From Desertimonas sp963732335 (lineage in GTDB: Bacteria > Actinomycetota > Acidimicrobiia > Acidimicrobiales > Ilumatobacteraceae): 64,000 nucleotides of DNA. The notes under the pieces were generated by a model that saw nothing but the letters and a program-made list of their open reading frames with translations, had not been told where the DNA came from and did not search any database. This document shows, piece after piece, positions 35,815 through 44,384 of this stretch; positions within the stretch are counted from its first letter, which is position 1, and each line of letters opens with the position of its first letter. The stretch spans positions 62,001-126,000 of the forward strand of contig CAVSZO010000005.1 in the NCBI GenBank assembly GCA_963732335.1. The letters are read 5' to 3'. The translations under genes were made by a program, and so were the position numbers.

Positions 35815-36651
35815 TCAGCGGCGCTTGGCCACGAGCCACCAGTGCGCCGGGTTGATCGACTCGAAGTAGCGCAGCTCGGCACCCGGCGCCCCCCAGATCG
35901 GCGCCTTGCGTCGCGGGTGGCGCCAGATCACCACGTCGCCGACGCGGTCGTGGATCGGTTCGAGGACGTGATGCGGGTCGAGCCGGTTGACCTGCCAGGC
36001 CAGTCGCGTCACTGACCGGTGTTTGGACAGCCATGGTCCGAGGCCGGGCACCGTGAACAGCACCCGCACGATCTTGCCGAGGGGCAGGATGGCAACGTCG
36101 GCCCACACTCGCTGGCGGAAGTTGAGGGCGATCGTCCCACCCTCACGGAGCACCCGCACCGACTCGTCGACGAGGGCGAGGGCATCGCTGCGCGAACAGT
36201 GCTGGAGAGTGATGTAGCTGAACGTCAGGTCGGCGACGCCGTCGGCGATATCGAGCGTGCGGCCGTCGTAGACATGGATCGTGCGCAGCCGATCGACGCG
36301 GCCGAACCGGGCGACCGCCTCGCGGCAACGCTCGAGGAACCCGGAGTCGAGGTCGCAGGCGTACACGACACCGAATCGTCGGGTGAAGGCGCACGTCATT
36401 CGTCCGATCCCGGCGCCGATCTCGACGAGCACCCGGCGCTCTGAGTTCTCGCCAGTCAGACCGAAGCCATCGAGGAACAGACCCACCTCGGCGTCGCCCG
36501 ACTCGACGAACTCGGCGAGCGTTTGCGTGTCCCCGCTGTCGCTGTTGAACACCCAACCCGTCGCCTGGACGACATCGTCGGCGCTCTGTTGCCGGTCAGT
36601 CACCTGCCCGGCAACCCGCCAGGGAAGGAACTGAGAACGGCGCGCCACCAC
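35815..36651 (-). CDS. Class I SAM-dependent methyltransferase
   Basis: 278 residues with SAM motif I VLVEIGAGIGRMTCAF, acidic motif II YACDLDSGFLERC, motif IV LTFSYITLQHCSR and a post-core helix ALALVDESVRVLREGGTIAL. The C-terminus ends ELRYFESINPAHWWLVAKRR. GTG 36651. Lies between lysC and asd on the same strand; nothing links it to lysine synthesis, and the substrate is unknown. Confidence 0.85.
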   Translation of the reverse strand: MVARRSQFLPWRVAGQVTDRQQSADDVVQATGWVFNSDSGDTQTLAEFVESGDAEVGLFLDGFGLTGENSERRVLVEIGAGIGRMTCAFTRRFGVVYACDLDSGFLERCREAVARFGRVDRLRTIHVYDGRTLDIADGVADLTFSYITLQHCSRSDALALVDESVRVLREGGTIALNFRQRVWADVAILPLGKIVRVLFTVPGLGPWLSKHRSVTRLAWQVNRLDPHHVLEPIHDRVGDVVIWRHPRRKAPIWGAPGAELRYFESINPAHWWLVAKRR

Positions 36652-36702
36652 GTAATTGTTGCAGAGGCGCGCCGAAGTCGATCAGCGGAAGTCCCGGCAG
36701 GC

Positions 36703-37962
36703 TCAGCGCCGTTCGGGCAACGGCGCGGCGTAGTCGAGGCCGCTGTCGAGACCGAACGCGGTGTGCAAGGAACGGGCGGCCCGCTCGAGGTCGCGACTGG
36801 CGACGACGACGGAGATGCGGATCGTCGACGTGGAGATCATCTCGATGTTGATGCTCTCGTCGGCGAGCGTGCGAAACATCTTGGCGGCGATGCCCGGCGA
36901 CGACTTCATCCCGGCGCCGACGAGCGAGACCTTGGCGATGTCCTGGTCGTGGTTGACACCCGCGGCGTCAATCTCGTTGGCGACCTTGCTCACGATGTCC
37001 TCGGCCACGACCATGTCGGCCGACGGCATCGTGAAGCTGATGTCGGTCTTGCCCTCCGTCGACGTGTTCTGGACGATCATGTCGACGTTGACGTTGGCGG
37101 CGGCGAGCGGCTCGAACAGCGCCGCCGAGATACCAGGCCGGTCGGGCACCCCGAGCACCGTCACCTTCGACTCGGTCACGTCGGTCACGACTCCCGAGAT
37201 GATCGGATCTTCCACACCAGTCTCCTTCTCGTCGCTGTTGACGATCCACGTGCCCTGCTCCCACGTGAAGCTCGACCGCACGTGCAAGTCGACGCCGTGG
37301 TTGCGGGCGAACTCGACGGAACGCAGGGCCAACACCCTGGAGCCTGAGCCGGCCATCTCGAGCATCTCGTCGAAGCTGACCCGGCTCAGCTTGCGCGCCT
37401 GCGGGACGATGCGTGGGTCGGCCGAGAACACACCGGTGACGTCGGTGTAGATCTCGCAGGCATCGGCGCCGAGAGCGCTGGCCAGGGCGGTGGCCGTGAG
37501 GTCGGAAGCGCCCCGCCCCATCGTGGTGATCTCCTTGTCGGTGCTCACACCTTGGAACCCGGCGACGACGGCGACCTTGCCAGCGGCCAGGGCGTGACGC
37601 ACACGGTCGCCCTGGACGGCGACGATCTTGGCCTTGCCGTGGCTGGTGTCGGTGATGATCCCGACCTGACTGCCGGTGAAGCTGACTGCGTCGACGCCGA
37701 GGTCGTGCAGCGCCATCGTCAGCAGTGCCGCGGCCACGCGTTCGCCGGTGGTCAGCAGCATGTCCATCTCCCGGCCGTTGCGGGTCTCCGAGACCTGGGC
37801 GGCCAAGGCGATCAGGTTGTCGGTGGACTTGCCCATCGCCGAAGCGACGACAACGACGTCGTTGCCGTGCCGCCGGGTGAACGCCACGTTGTCGGCAACG
37901 GCGCGCATCCGATCAGGATCGGCGACGGACGTGCCCCCGTACTTCTGGACGATCAACGGCAT
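36703..37962 (-). CDS. lysC: Aspartate kinase
   Basis: 419-residue aspartokinase with N-terminal MPLIVQKYGGTSVADPDRM, catalytic FTGSQVGIITDTSHGKAKIV, GRGASDLTATALASALGADA and two ACT domains (VTVLGVPDRPGISAALFEPL; VSLVGAGMKSSPGIAAKMFR). This is the feedback-regulated class. ATG 37962 fits the family start; GTG 37971 is an alternative. First gene of the lysC, methyltransferase, asd, DUF503 group. Intact. Confidence 0.96.
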   Translation of the reverse strand: MPLIVQKYGGTSVADPDRMRAVADNVAFTRRHGNDVVVVASAMGKSTDNLIALAAQVSETRNGREMDMLLTTGERVAAALLTMALHDLGVDAVSFTGSQVGIITDTSHGKAKIVAVQGDRVRHALAAGKVAVVAGFQGVSTDKEITTMGRGASDLTATALASALGADACEIYTDVTGVFSADPRIVPQARKLSRVSFDEMLEMAGSGSRVLALRSVEFARNHGVDLHVRSSFTWEQGTWIVNSDEKETGVEDPIISGVVTDVTESKVTVLGVPDRPGISAALFEPLAAANVNVDMIVQNTSTEGKTDISFTMPSADMVVAEDIVSKVANEIDAAGVNHDQDIAKVSLVGAGMKSSPGIAAKMFRTLADESINIEMISTSTIRISVVVASRDLERAARSLHTAFGLDSGLDYAAPLPERR

Positions 37963-38036
37963 CGGGTTCACTTTCTATCCGGCCGCGTGGCGACGTCGCG
38001 AGCGACATTCGGCGAACTGCACTACCGTCGCGGCCC

Positions 38037-38699
38037 ATGATCGCAAGACAGACGATGCGCCGTACCGCCGTGGCAACGCTCGCCGTCGCGCTGATGTCGC
38101 TTGCGTTCGCCGCCGCGCACACGTCGGCGACCACCGTTCCACCGGACGATGCGGCCGCCGGGGATTGCGCGGGTGTCGACCCCGCTGCGATCGCCGCCCT
38201 CCCCGTCCACGAGGCGGCAGCCGAAATCGAGGATCTGTCGATGCTCACGGCAGCGGTCGCCGCGTCCTCGCTCGACGATCAGCTCGCCGCCGAGGGGCCG
38301 TTCACGATCTTCGCTCCGTCCAACGCAGCCATCAGCGAGATCCCCACCAACGTCCTCGACTCGATGCTCGCCGACCCCGCCCTGCTCGACTCGATCCTCA
38401 CTTACCACGTCGTTGTCGGCGAGGCGCTGCCGTCGGACATGCTGTCCGGCGACCTCGAGACGCTGAACGGGGTGTTGACCATCGCCGTGGAGGGCGACAC
38501 CGTGGTGATCAACGGCGGCGAGGCAACGGTCGTGTGTCCGGACATCGTGACGGCCAACGCCACGATCCACATCATCGACCACGTCCTCCAGCCGGTCGAC
38601 GATACCGCCTGCCCCGGCGGCAGCAGCGTGCCGGGGAGTAGCGCACCGGAGAGCAGCACGCCGATGACAAGCGCGCCAGGCTCCAGCGTCCCCTGCTGA
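38037..38699 (+). CDS. Secreted fasciclin (FAS1) domain protein
   Basis: 220 residues: signal peptide (RRTAVATLAVALMSLAFAAA), one FAS1 domain (LSMLTAAVAASSLDDQLAAE, GPFTIFAPSNAAI, ILTYHVVVGEALPS, IHIIDHVLQPVD) and a Ser/Pro/Thr-rich tail ending in Cys. FAS1 proteins mediate adhesion or matrix contacts. Divergent from lysC. Intact. Confidence 0.9.
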   Translation: MIARQTMRRTAVATLAVALMSLAFAAAHTSATTVPPDDAAAGDCAGVDPAAIAALPVHEAAAEIEDLSMLTAAVAASSLDDQLAAEGPFTIFAPSNAAISEIPTNVLDSMLADPALLDSILTYHVVVGEALPSDMLSGDLETLNGVLTIAVEGDTVVINGGEATVVCPDIVTANATIHIIDHVLQPVDDTACPGGSSVPGSSAPESSTPMTSAPGSSVPC

Positions 38700-38715
38700 G
38701 CCCGCACCCCTCGAT

Positions 38716-38758
38716 CTGGGTGTGGCCATTCCCGGAATCCGGAAACATCGACGCCCAG
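38716..38758. repeat. 43-nt nested palindrome, GATCTGGG family (copy 2)
   Basis: Arms CTGGGTGT and ACGCCCAG with inner CCCGGAATCCGG. Its reverse complement shares length, outer arm CTGGGCGTCG and inner TTCCGGATTCCGGGAA with 14664-14706. Between the convergent fasciclin and CoA-transferase genes. Confidence 0.65.
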
Positions 38759-38766
38759 ATTGAGGA

Positions 38767-39994
38767 TCAGGGTTCAGTCAGGCCCCGCGGTGGGCGGCTG
38801 GACAGGACACCCGCCGCCTCGAGCTCGTCGATCGCCGCGTCGTCGTAGCCGACCAGCTCGGCGAGCACGGCTCGATTGTCCTCGCCGCGGTAGCGCGGTT
38901 CGCCGGTGATCTGCCCGGGGACGTCGTCGAACCGCCACGGCGGATTGGGGATGCGGACGACCCCGCCGCGGCGATCGCTCACGGAGGCGATCGCTCGCCG
39001 ATCACCCGCCCACGCTGACTCGGCCAGCTCGCGTGCCGCCCGCACCTTGCCCGCGGCGAGCCCGTGCTGGCCGAGTCGCTCCTCGAGCGCGGTGGCGTCT
39101 GCGAACGTCGCCGCGGCGCGGGCGATGTGCTCGCCGCAGCTCGGCGAAGTTCTCCATCCGCGCCGGAACGCTGGCGAAGCGCTCCGACGTCGCCAGTTCG
39201 TCGAGTCCGAAGGCGGCGACGAACAGCTCGAACGTCCCACGCTCGGCCGGGTGTCCGCTGATCGCCACGTGCTCACCGTTCGCCGTGGCGACGACGAGGT
39301 GGTCGCCGGGTGCGAAGCTGCGGATCCAGCCCGGGTCGACGTCACCGTCGAAGAGTTGGTCGTGAAGGTGCTCGTTGACGTACAGCATCGTCTGCGCCAT
39401 CGAGACGTCGATCCAGCATCCCTCGCCGGTCTGCTCGCGGCGGTACAGGGCGGCGAGGATCGCCACCGCCGCCTCCAGGGCGGTGTACACGTCGGCGTGG
39501 CTGAATGGGTCATTGGTGTAGGCGCTGCCGCGGGCGTCGCCTTGGGCCTTGGTGATCCCGGCCTCGGCGCCGACGACCGGTGCATAGGCGCGGCGCTTCG
39601 TCCACGGCCCGCTCGACCCGTACCCCGTGATCGACGCATAGACAAGGCGCGGCTGGCGAGCGCGCAACGTGACGTGATCCAGTCCGAGGCGGTCCATCAC
39701 GCCGGGCCGGTAGTTCTCGACGACGACATCGCACCGCTCGGCGAGCTCGGCTGCCAAGGCCGCCCCGGCGGCGGTGGCGAGATCGATGCTGACGTTGCGC
39801 TTGCCGGCATTCTGCTGGACGAAGTAGGTGGCAAGGCTGTCGACCTTCGGTGTGGCGAAGCGAGTGAGATCGCCATTGGGCGGTTCGACCTTGATCACGT
39901 CGGCCCCGAGGTCGCAGAGCATCCGCGTGGCGTGCGGGCCGGACAGCACCCGTGTGAAGTCGAGGACGCGAATCCCTGTGAGCGGCTGGCTCAT
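38767..39994 (-). CDS. CaiB/BaiF family III CoA-transferase, one frameshift
   Basis: About 409 residues. N-terminal GIRVLDFTRVLSGPHATRML, GADVIKVEPPNGD, RCDVVVENYRPGVMDRLGL, SITGYGSSGPW and the region with the catalytic Asp (YTNDPFSHADVYTALEAAVA). C-terminal HGLAAGKVRAARELAES and IPNPPWRFDDVPG in another frame after a shift near 39140. ATG 39994. Transfers CoA between acids; the acid is unknown. Confidence 0.9.
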
Positions 39995-40032
39995 CGGGTC
40001 GCAAGCTAGTGCTGGCGCATCGTCACCCGTCC

Positions 40033-40068
40033 GTGTCGGCGGTGGAGCAGCGCTCGCACCGCCGACAC
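40033..40068. terminator. Strong hairpin between the WhiB-fusion and CoA-transferase genes
   Basis: GTGTCGGCGGTG (40033-40044) pairs perfectly with CACCGCCGACAC (40057-40068); the 12-nt loop contains GAGC/GCTC. No T-run. It follows the WhiB-fusion stop on the minus strand and may terminate that gene or act as an operator for the next. Confidence 0.45.
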
Positions 40069-40091
40069 CGACAGTGGTTCCCGTCAGAGAC

Positions 40092-41096
40092 CTAGGCGAC
40101 GACCGGCATGCCGGTCACTTCGTCGACGTTGGTGGGCAGGGGTACCTTGCGGGGGCGCCCCCGGCCCCGCTTGTGGGCGACGATGCTGCCCTCATAGATG
40201 AACTCGCCGCCCCACACCCCGTACGGCTCGCCGCGTTCCAATGCCCTGCTCAGGCACAGCTCGCGCACCGTGCACTTGGCGCAGATCGCCGCCGCCCGGA
40301 TGCTGTCCAGGGGGTTCTCGGAGAAGAACAGCTCGGTGTACGTCGAGCGCGGGTCGGAGCATCGGGCTCGCTGCGAGATCAGCCGGTCGATCGGTTCGCT
40401 GGCCAGGCTGGCGCCCAGGTACGCGGCGTCGAGTCGCCGCGACAAGTGCGCCGGCCGGGCCCTGCTGGCCTCCGGCCGATGGCGCCGACCCGACGGCTCA
40501 CTGCGGGTGGCCCCGTTGCCGTCGAGGCGGAACGTTCGCAGGGCAGTCGCGTAGGCGCGCAGGTAGGTGAATGGCAGGTAGCCGTCGCCGCCATGTCCCC
40601 AGCCGACGTCGGTCCATGGGTTGCGCACGATCAGGTAGCCGCCGCCCGGGAAGGCGGCGTGGCGGCCGTAGCCGAGCGCCACGACGGCGTGTCCATCGGA
40701 CAGCCCCGCTCCCTTGCGATCCGGTGGCGGCACGTCCATCGCGTCGACGCCGAGGATGTCCGACACGGCCGCCAGCTCGGCCGTCGGCCACCATCCGTAG
40801 AACGCCACGGCGCGCCCGCCGTCGAGGGCGTCGAGGACACGGGCGAGTTGCGGCTGGTCGGTGCCGGACGTGGAGTCGAACGCCTTGATCGCCTCCTCCA
40901 CGAGCTGTTCCGAGGGTTGCCCGCTGGCGTCGGCGACGAACCGGCGGACGTACTCCACGCACCACAGCCACGGCGACAACCCGGTCAGGCCGGCGACGTC
41001 GACAGCTGTGCCGCGCAAGTCGACGATCGGGGCAACATCCGTGCCGGTCGGCAACGGACGAGCCGGCAGCGGGTACGCCTCCATTGCGGGCATCAT
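40092..41096 (-). CDS. Papain-like cysteine peptidase/WhiB fusion with AT-hook-like tail
   Basis: 334 residues in one frame. N-terminal half: papain-like, with a possible nucleophile Cys46 (SPWLWCVEYVRRF), His136 in SDGHAVVALGYG and Asn159 in YLIVRNPW, followed by GHGGDGYLPFTYLR. C-terminal half: WhiB domain with Cys246, Cys272, Cys275 and Cys281 and the turn EPYGVWGG (291-297). The tail HKRGRGRPRKVPL is an AT-hook-like basic motif. I know of no such fusion. Because indels are common in this assembly, loss of a stop between two genes cannot be excluded. Confidence 0.7.
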   Translation of the reverse strand: MMPAMEAYPLPARPLPTGTDVAPIVDLRGTAVDVAGLTGLSPWLWCVEYVRRFVADASGQPSEQLVEEAIKAFDSTSGTDQPQLARVLDALDGGRAVAFYGWWPTAELAAVSDILGVDAMDVPPPDRKGAGLSDGHAVVALGYGRHAAFPGGGYLIVRNPWTDVGWGHGGDGYLPFTYLRAYATALRTFRLDGNGATRSEPSGRRHRPEASRARPAHLSRRLDAAYLGASLASEPIDRLISQRARCSDPRSTYTELFFSENPLDSIRAAAICAKCTVRELCLSRALERGEPYGVWGGEFIYEGSIVAHKRGRGRPRKVPLPTNVDEVTGMPVVA

Positions 41097-41164
41097 CCCT
41101 GCCGGCGTTTCGATCAGGTTTAGGTTTTGTTAAGGGACGTCCAGAGCCCCTGGAAATCCCCAGC

Positions 41165-44100
41165 TCAGGCAGGGAAGGGAGCCGGTTCCAGATCGAGCTC
41201 GAGCATCTTCGTGCTGTACAGGCGGTAGGCCCGGCGGGCCTCGCCATGACGGCGCTGGGCGCGCAGCGAGTTGATCAGGCCGAGGTGAGCCACTTCGTCG
41301 TAGGGATCGACGTCGAGGGTGCGTAGCCAGTAGCGGATCGCCTCGCTGTACTCGTTGGCGTCGTCGGCGAAGAGGGCCAGCTCCGAGCAGGTATCGACGA
41401 AGGTGTGCTTGGCGAGGGCGCGCAGCCCCGCTGCCCAATCGGCGTAGGGATCGTCGGCGCAAAACTCACCGAGGTAGCGGGCCGCAGCATCAGCGAGCAG
41501 GGCCTGTCCCTTCTCGCGATCGCCGCTGGCGAGCATCCTTCGACCCTCGGCGGCTTCGCGTGAGGAACTGTTCGACGTCGATGTCGATGTGGTCACGCAC
41601 CAGCCACACCGTGTCGTGGTCGGCGGCCACGAAGTGGTCCGGACTTCGCGCCTTGATCGGATCGAACACCGTCCGGACAGTGCTCAACAGCACCGACAGC
41701 CGACGTGCCGAGCGGTCCGGTTCGTCCGGCCAGAGCAGCTCGGTAACCTCGTCGCGCACGACCGGTGCGCCGCGCCGGGCGACGAGCAACTTGACGAGGT
41801 CGCGCGCTTTGCGCGACCCCCACTCGCCGACCTCGACCGGCTCGCCATCGCGAGTGACACGAAAGCCGCCGAGCGTGGCGATGGCGATCGACGAGGTGAC
41901 GCCCTCGCCGAGCTCGCGACGTGCCTCGGCGAGCGGACCCCAGGCGCCGGCGTCCTGGAGCATCCGTTCGGCGCGGGCGACGAGCTCCTCGCGGTGGCGG
42001 CCGGTTCTCGCCCGGGCGAGCACGAGATCGGCGCGCGCCTCGCCGATCGGGTTCCCAAGGTCCTGCCACAACCGGCTCGCCTGCTGAGCGAGCGCCGCAG
42101 AATCGCCGCTGCCGAGGTTGGCGCTGAGCAACAAGGCTTCGGCGAGGGCTGGACGGTCGTGGCGCTGCCGGGCGAGTTGGGTCGCCTTGGCTGCCCAGTC
42201 GGTGGCGGCGGTGAGGTCGTCGGAGTGCAGGGCGACGTTGCCCGCAGCCAGGTAGGCCTGCGGCATCCACATGGCATGGTTCGCCTCGATCGCCTTGCGG
42301 GCCGCGTCGGCAGCGGCTTCTGGATCGTCCCGATCGAGGGCGTTGGCCAGGCCGAGGTACGCCGGCACGAGCCCCTGGGCGTCACGCTGGCTGGTGGCGA
42401 TGCGGATCGCCTCGTTGAACAAGGCGATCGCCTCGCTGCGCTGGCCGCGCAGGAGCTGGACGAAGCCCAGGTTGTTGAGCGCATAGAGGATGCGGTTGGA
42501 CGCCAACCGGGTCCAGATGTCGTGCGCTCTGCGGAGGTCGGCGAGCGCCAGATCGAGCTGGCCGAGGGCGAGGTAGGCCTCGCCCCGGTTGGTGTAGGCG
42601 AGTGCCGAGAACGTGTCGGATCCGGCCAGCTCGGCGGTCGTGATGGCGAGGTCGAGCTCGGTGATGGCCTGGGCGTACTGCCCCAGTTCGTTGAGCCGGC
42701 TGCCCCGGTTGGTGCGGATGCGCACGATCTGGGCCACGTCACCGGCTCGTTCGGCGTGATCGAGGGCGAGCTCGTAGAACCGGGCGTTCGCCGGGAGGTC
42801 GCCGCGCAGGGCGGCGAGCATCGCCCGCGCCGTGTAAGCCGCGGCAAGCGCACCGTGGTCACCGCTGCGCCCGGCGAGCTCGAGCGCAGGGTCGACGAAG
42901 CCCTCGCAACCGTCGGCGTCACCGCGCGCCCAACTGATGACGGCCCGCTGGGCGAGCAGCCGGGCCTCCTCGGCGGGATCGACGCCGTCGAGAGTGACTG
43001 CGGCGCACAACTCGTCCGCCTCATCGAGTCGCCCGCGCAGGTACAACAGGCCGGCGCGCTTGCGGGCCAGCGCCGTGGCCGGCGTGCCGTGCTGTCGCGC
43101 CGCCTCGTCGTATCGCCGGAGGGCGTCGTCCCACTGCCCGCGCTGATAGGCGAGGTCCCCGCGGAGCTCGGTGAGCTGGGGATGCGGATCGCCCCGCTCG
43201 GCGGTGTCCAGTGCCTCGTCGAGGGCATCGGGGGCGCCCAGCCAGTCGGGATGACCGATTGCCAGCAGCACCTCGCGTGCCCGTGCCGGATCGCCGACCC
43301 TGGCGCTGAGCACGAGGGCATGCTCCACGTCGCCGGCGCTCAGCAGGGCGCGGATCGCCGCGTCGAGCTTCATCGCCGGCGGCGGGGGCAGTGCCCGGCG
43401 GAGGAAGGCGCCGCCGACCGCGGTGATGCGGACGTGGTCGGCGTGGCCGAGCACCGGCTCGAGGAAGATGCGCTGTGATGTCAGCCTGGCGAGATGGATG
43501 GCGAGGTCGCCACATCCGATGTCGTCGAGCAGTGCAGCCGAGAGCTCTGGCACGCTGGCCGCGAGCACGAGCAACTCACGTTCGGGATCACTGAGGCTCG
43601 TCAGGACGTCCTCGGCGAGATAGTCGAACAGGATCGCGTCGGGACTGAGCAGATGTTCGATCAGCTCGGCGCGGTCGAGTGGTCCGCCCCGCCGCGAGAC
43701 CTCTACGGCGAGGTGCACCGCGAGCGGCCAGCCGCCCGTGGCGTGAACGATTTCGAGCACGGCCGCCCGCCCGGCTGGGTCGAGCCCGAAGTTGGTGACA
43801 TCGTCGGGGGCAACGGCGAGATCCTCGGCGCCGATGCGGGCGACGTCGCCGGCGGCGCGCAGACGGGCGATGCGGAGGTTCGGCTGGGTGCGGCACGCCA
43901 GGACCAGGTGCAGCCTCGGGGGAAGCCCGAGGATCAGCAGCTCGAGGAACATCACGAGTGGGTCGTCGTCGGTGACGTCGACGTCGTCGAGGACCATCAG
44001 CGTGTCGCTGTCGAGGGTGGACGTGGCGACGGCGCACACGTTCGTCGCCAGCGCAGTGATCTGGTCGCGACGATCGGGCGATTCGGCGGTCGGGTAGGCC

Positions 44101-44342
44101 GGTAGATCGTCGGAGAGGGCGTGGTGGGTGTGTTCGGCGATGCCGTCGACGAGGGCGTGGGCGAGGGAGAACGGCGTCCAGCCGGATGCCGGACGGCGCA
44201 CCTCGATGCTCGGGGCGGTGGCTGTCAGGCCGCGCAGCATCGCCGACTTCCCCCACCCGGCGCCGGCCACGACGAGCGTCAGACGGTGACGCATCGCCAG
44301 TTGCCCGAACGCGGGCGGCGGCCCCGCCAAAGCTCGCGACAT
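41165..44342 (-). CDS. STAND ATPase-TPR-BTAD transcriptional regulator, one frameshift
   Basis: About 1,059 residues. N-terminal P-loop LTLVVAGAGWGKSAMLRG with Walker B LMVLDDVD; a helical MalT-like region (SLSDPERELLVLAASVPELS); many TPR repeats (about 400-800, e.g. LAYTNRGEAYLALGQLDLAL); then a winged-helix DNA-binding domain (SSIAIATLGGFRVTRDGEPV, RRLSVLLSTVRTVF) and a BTAD domain (EAVHLGLINSL-type region DEVAHLGLINSLRAQRRHGE). The DNA-binding part sits at the C-terminus, unlike SARP regulators. Frame shifts near 41560. ATG 44342. Divergent from the alpha-mannosidase, its likely target. Confidence 0.85.
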
Positions 44343-44384
44343 GGTGTCTGTCAAGCATATTTCGGTGTCGCTACCGTTCCACAG

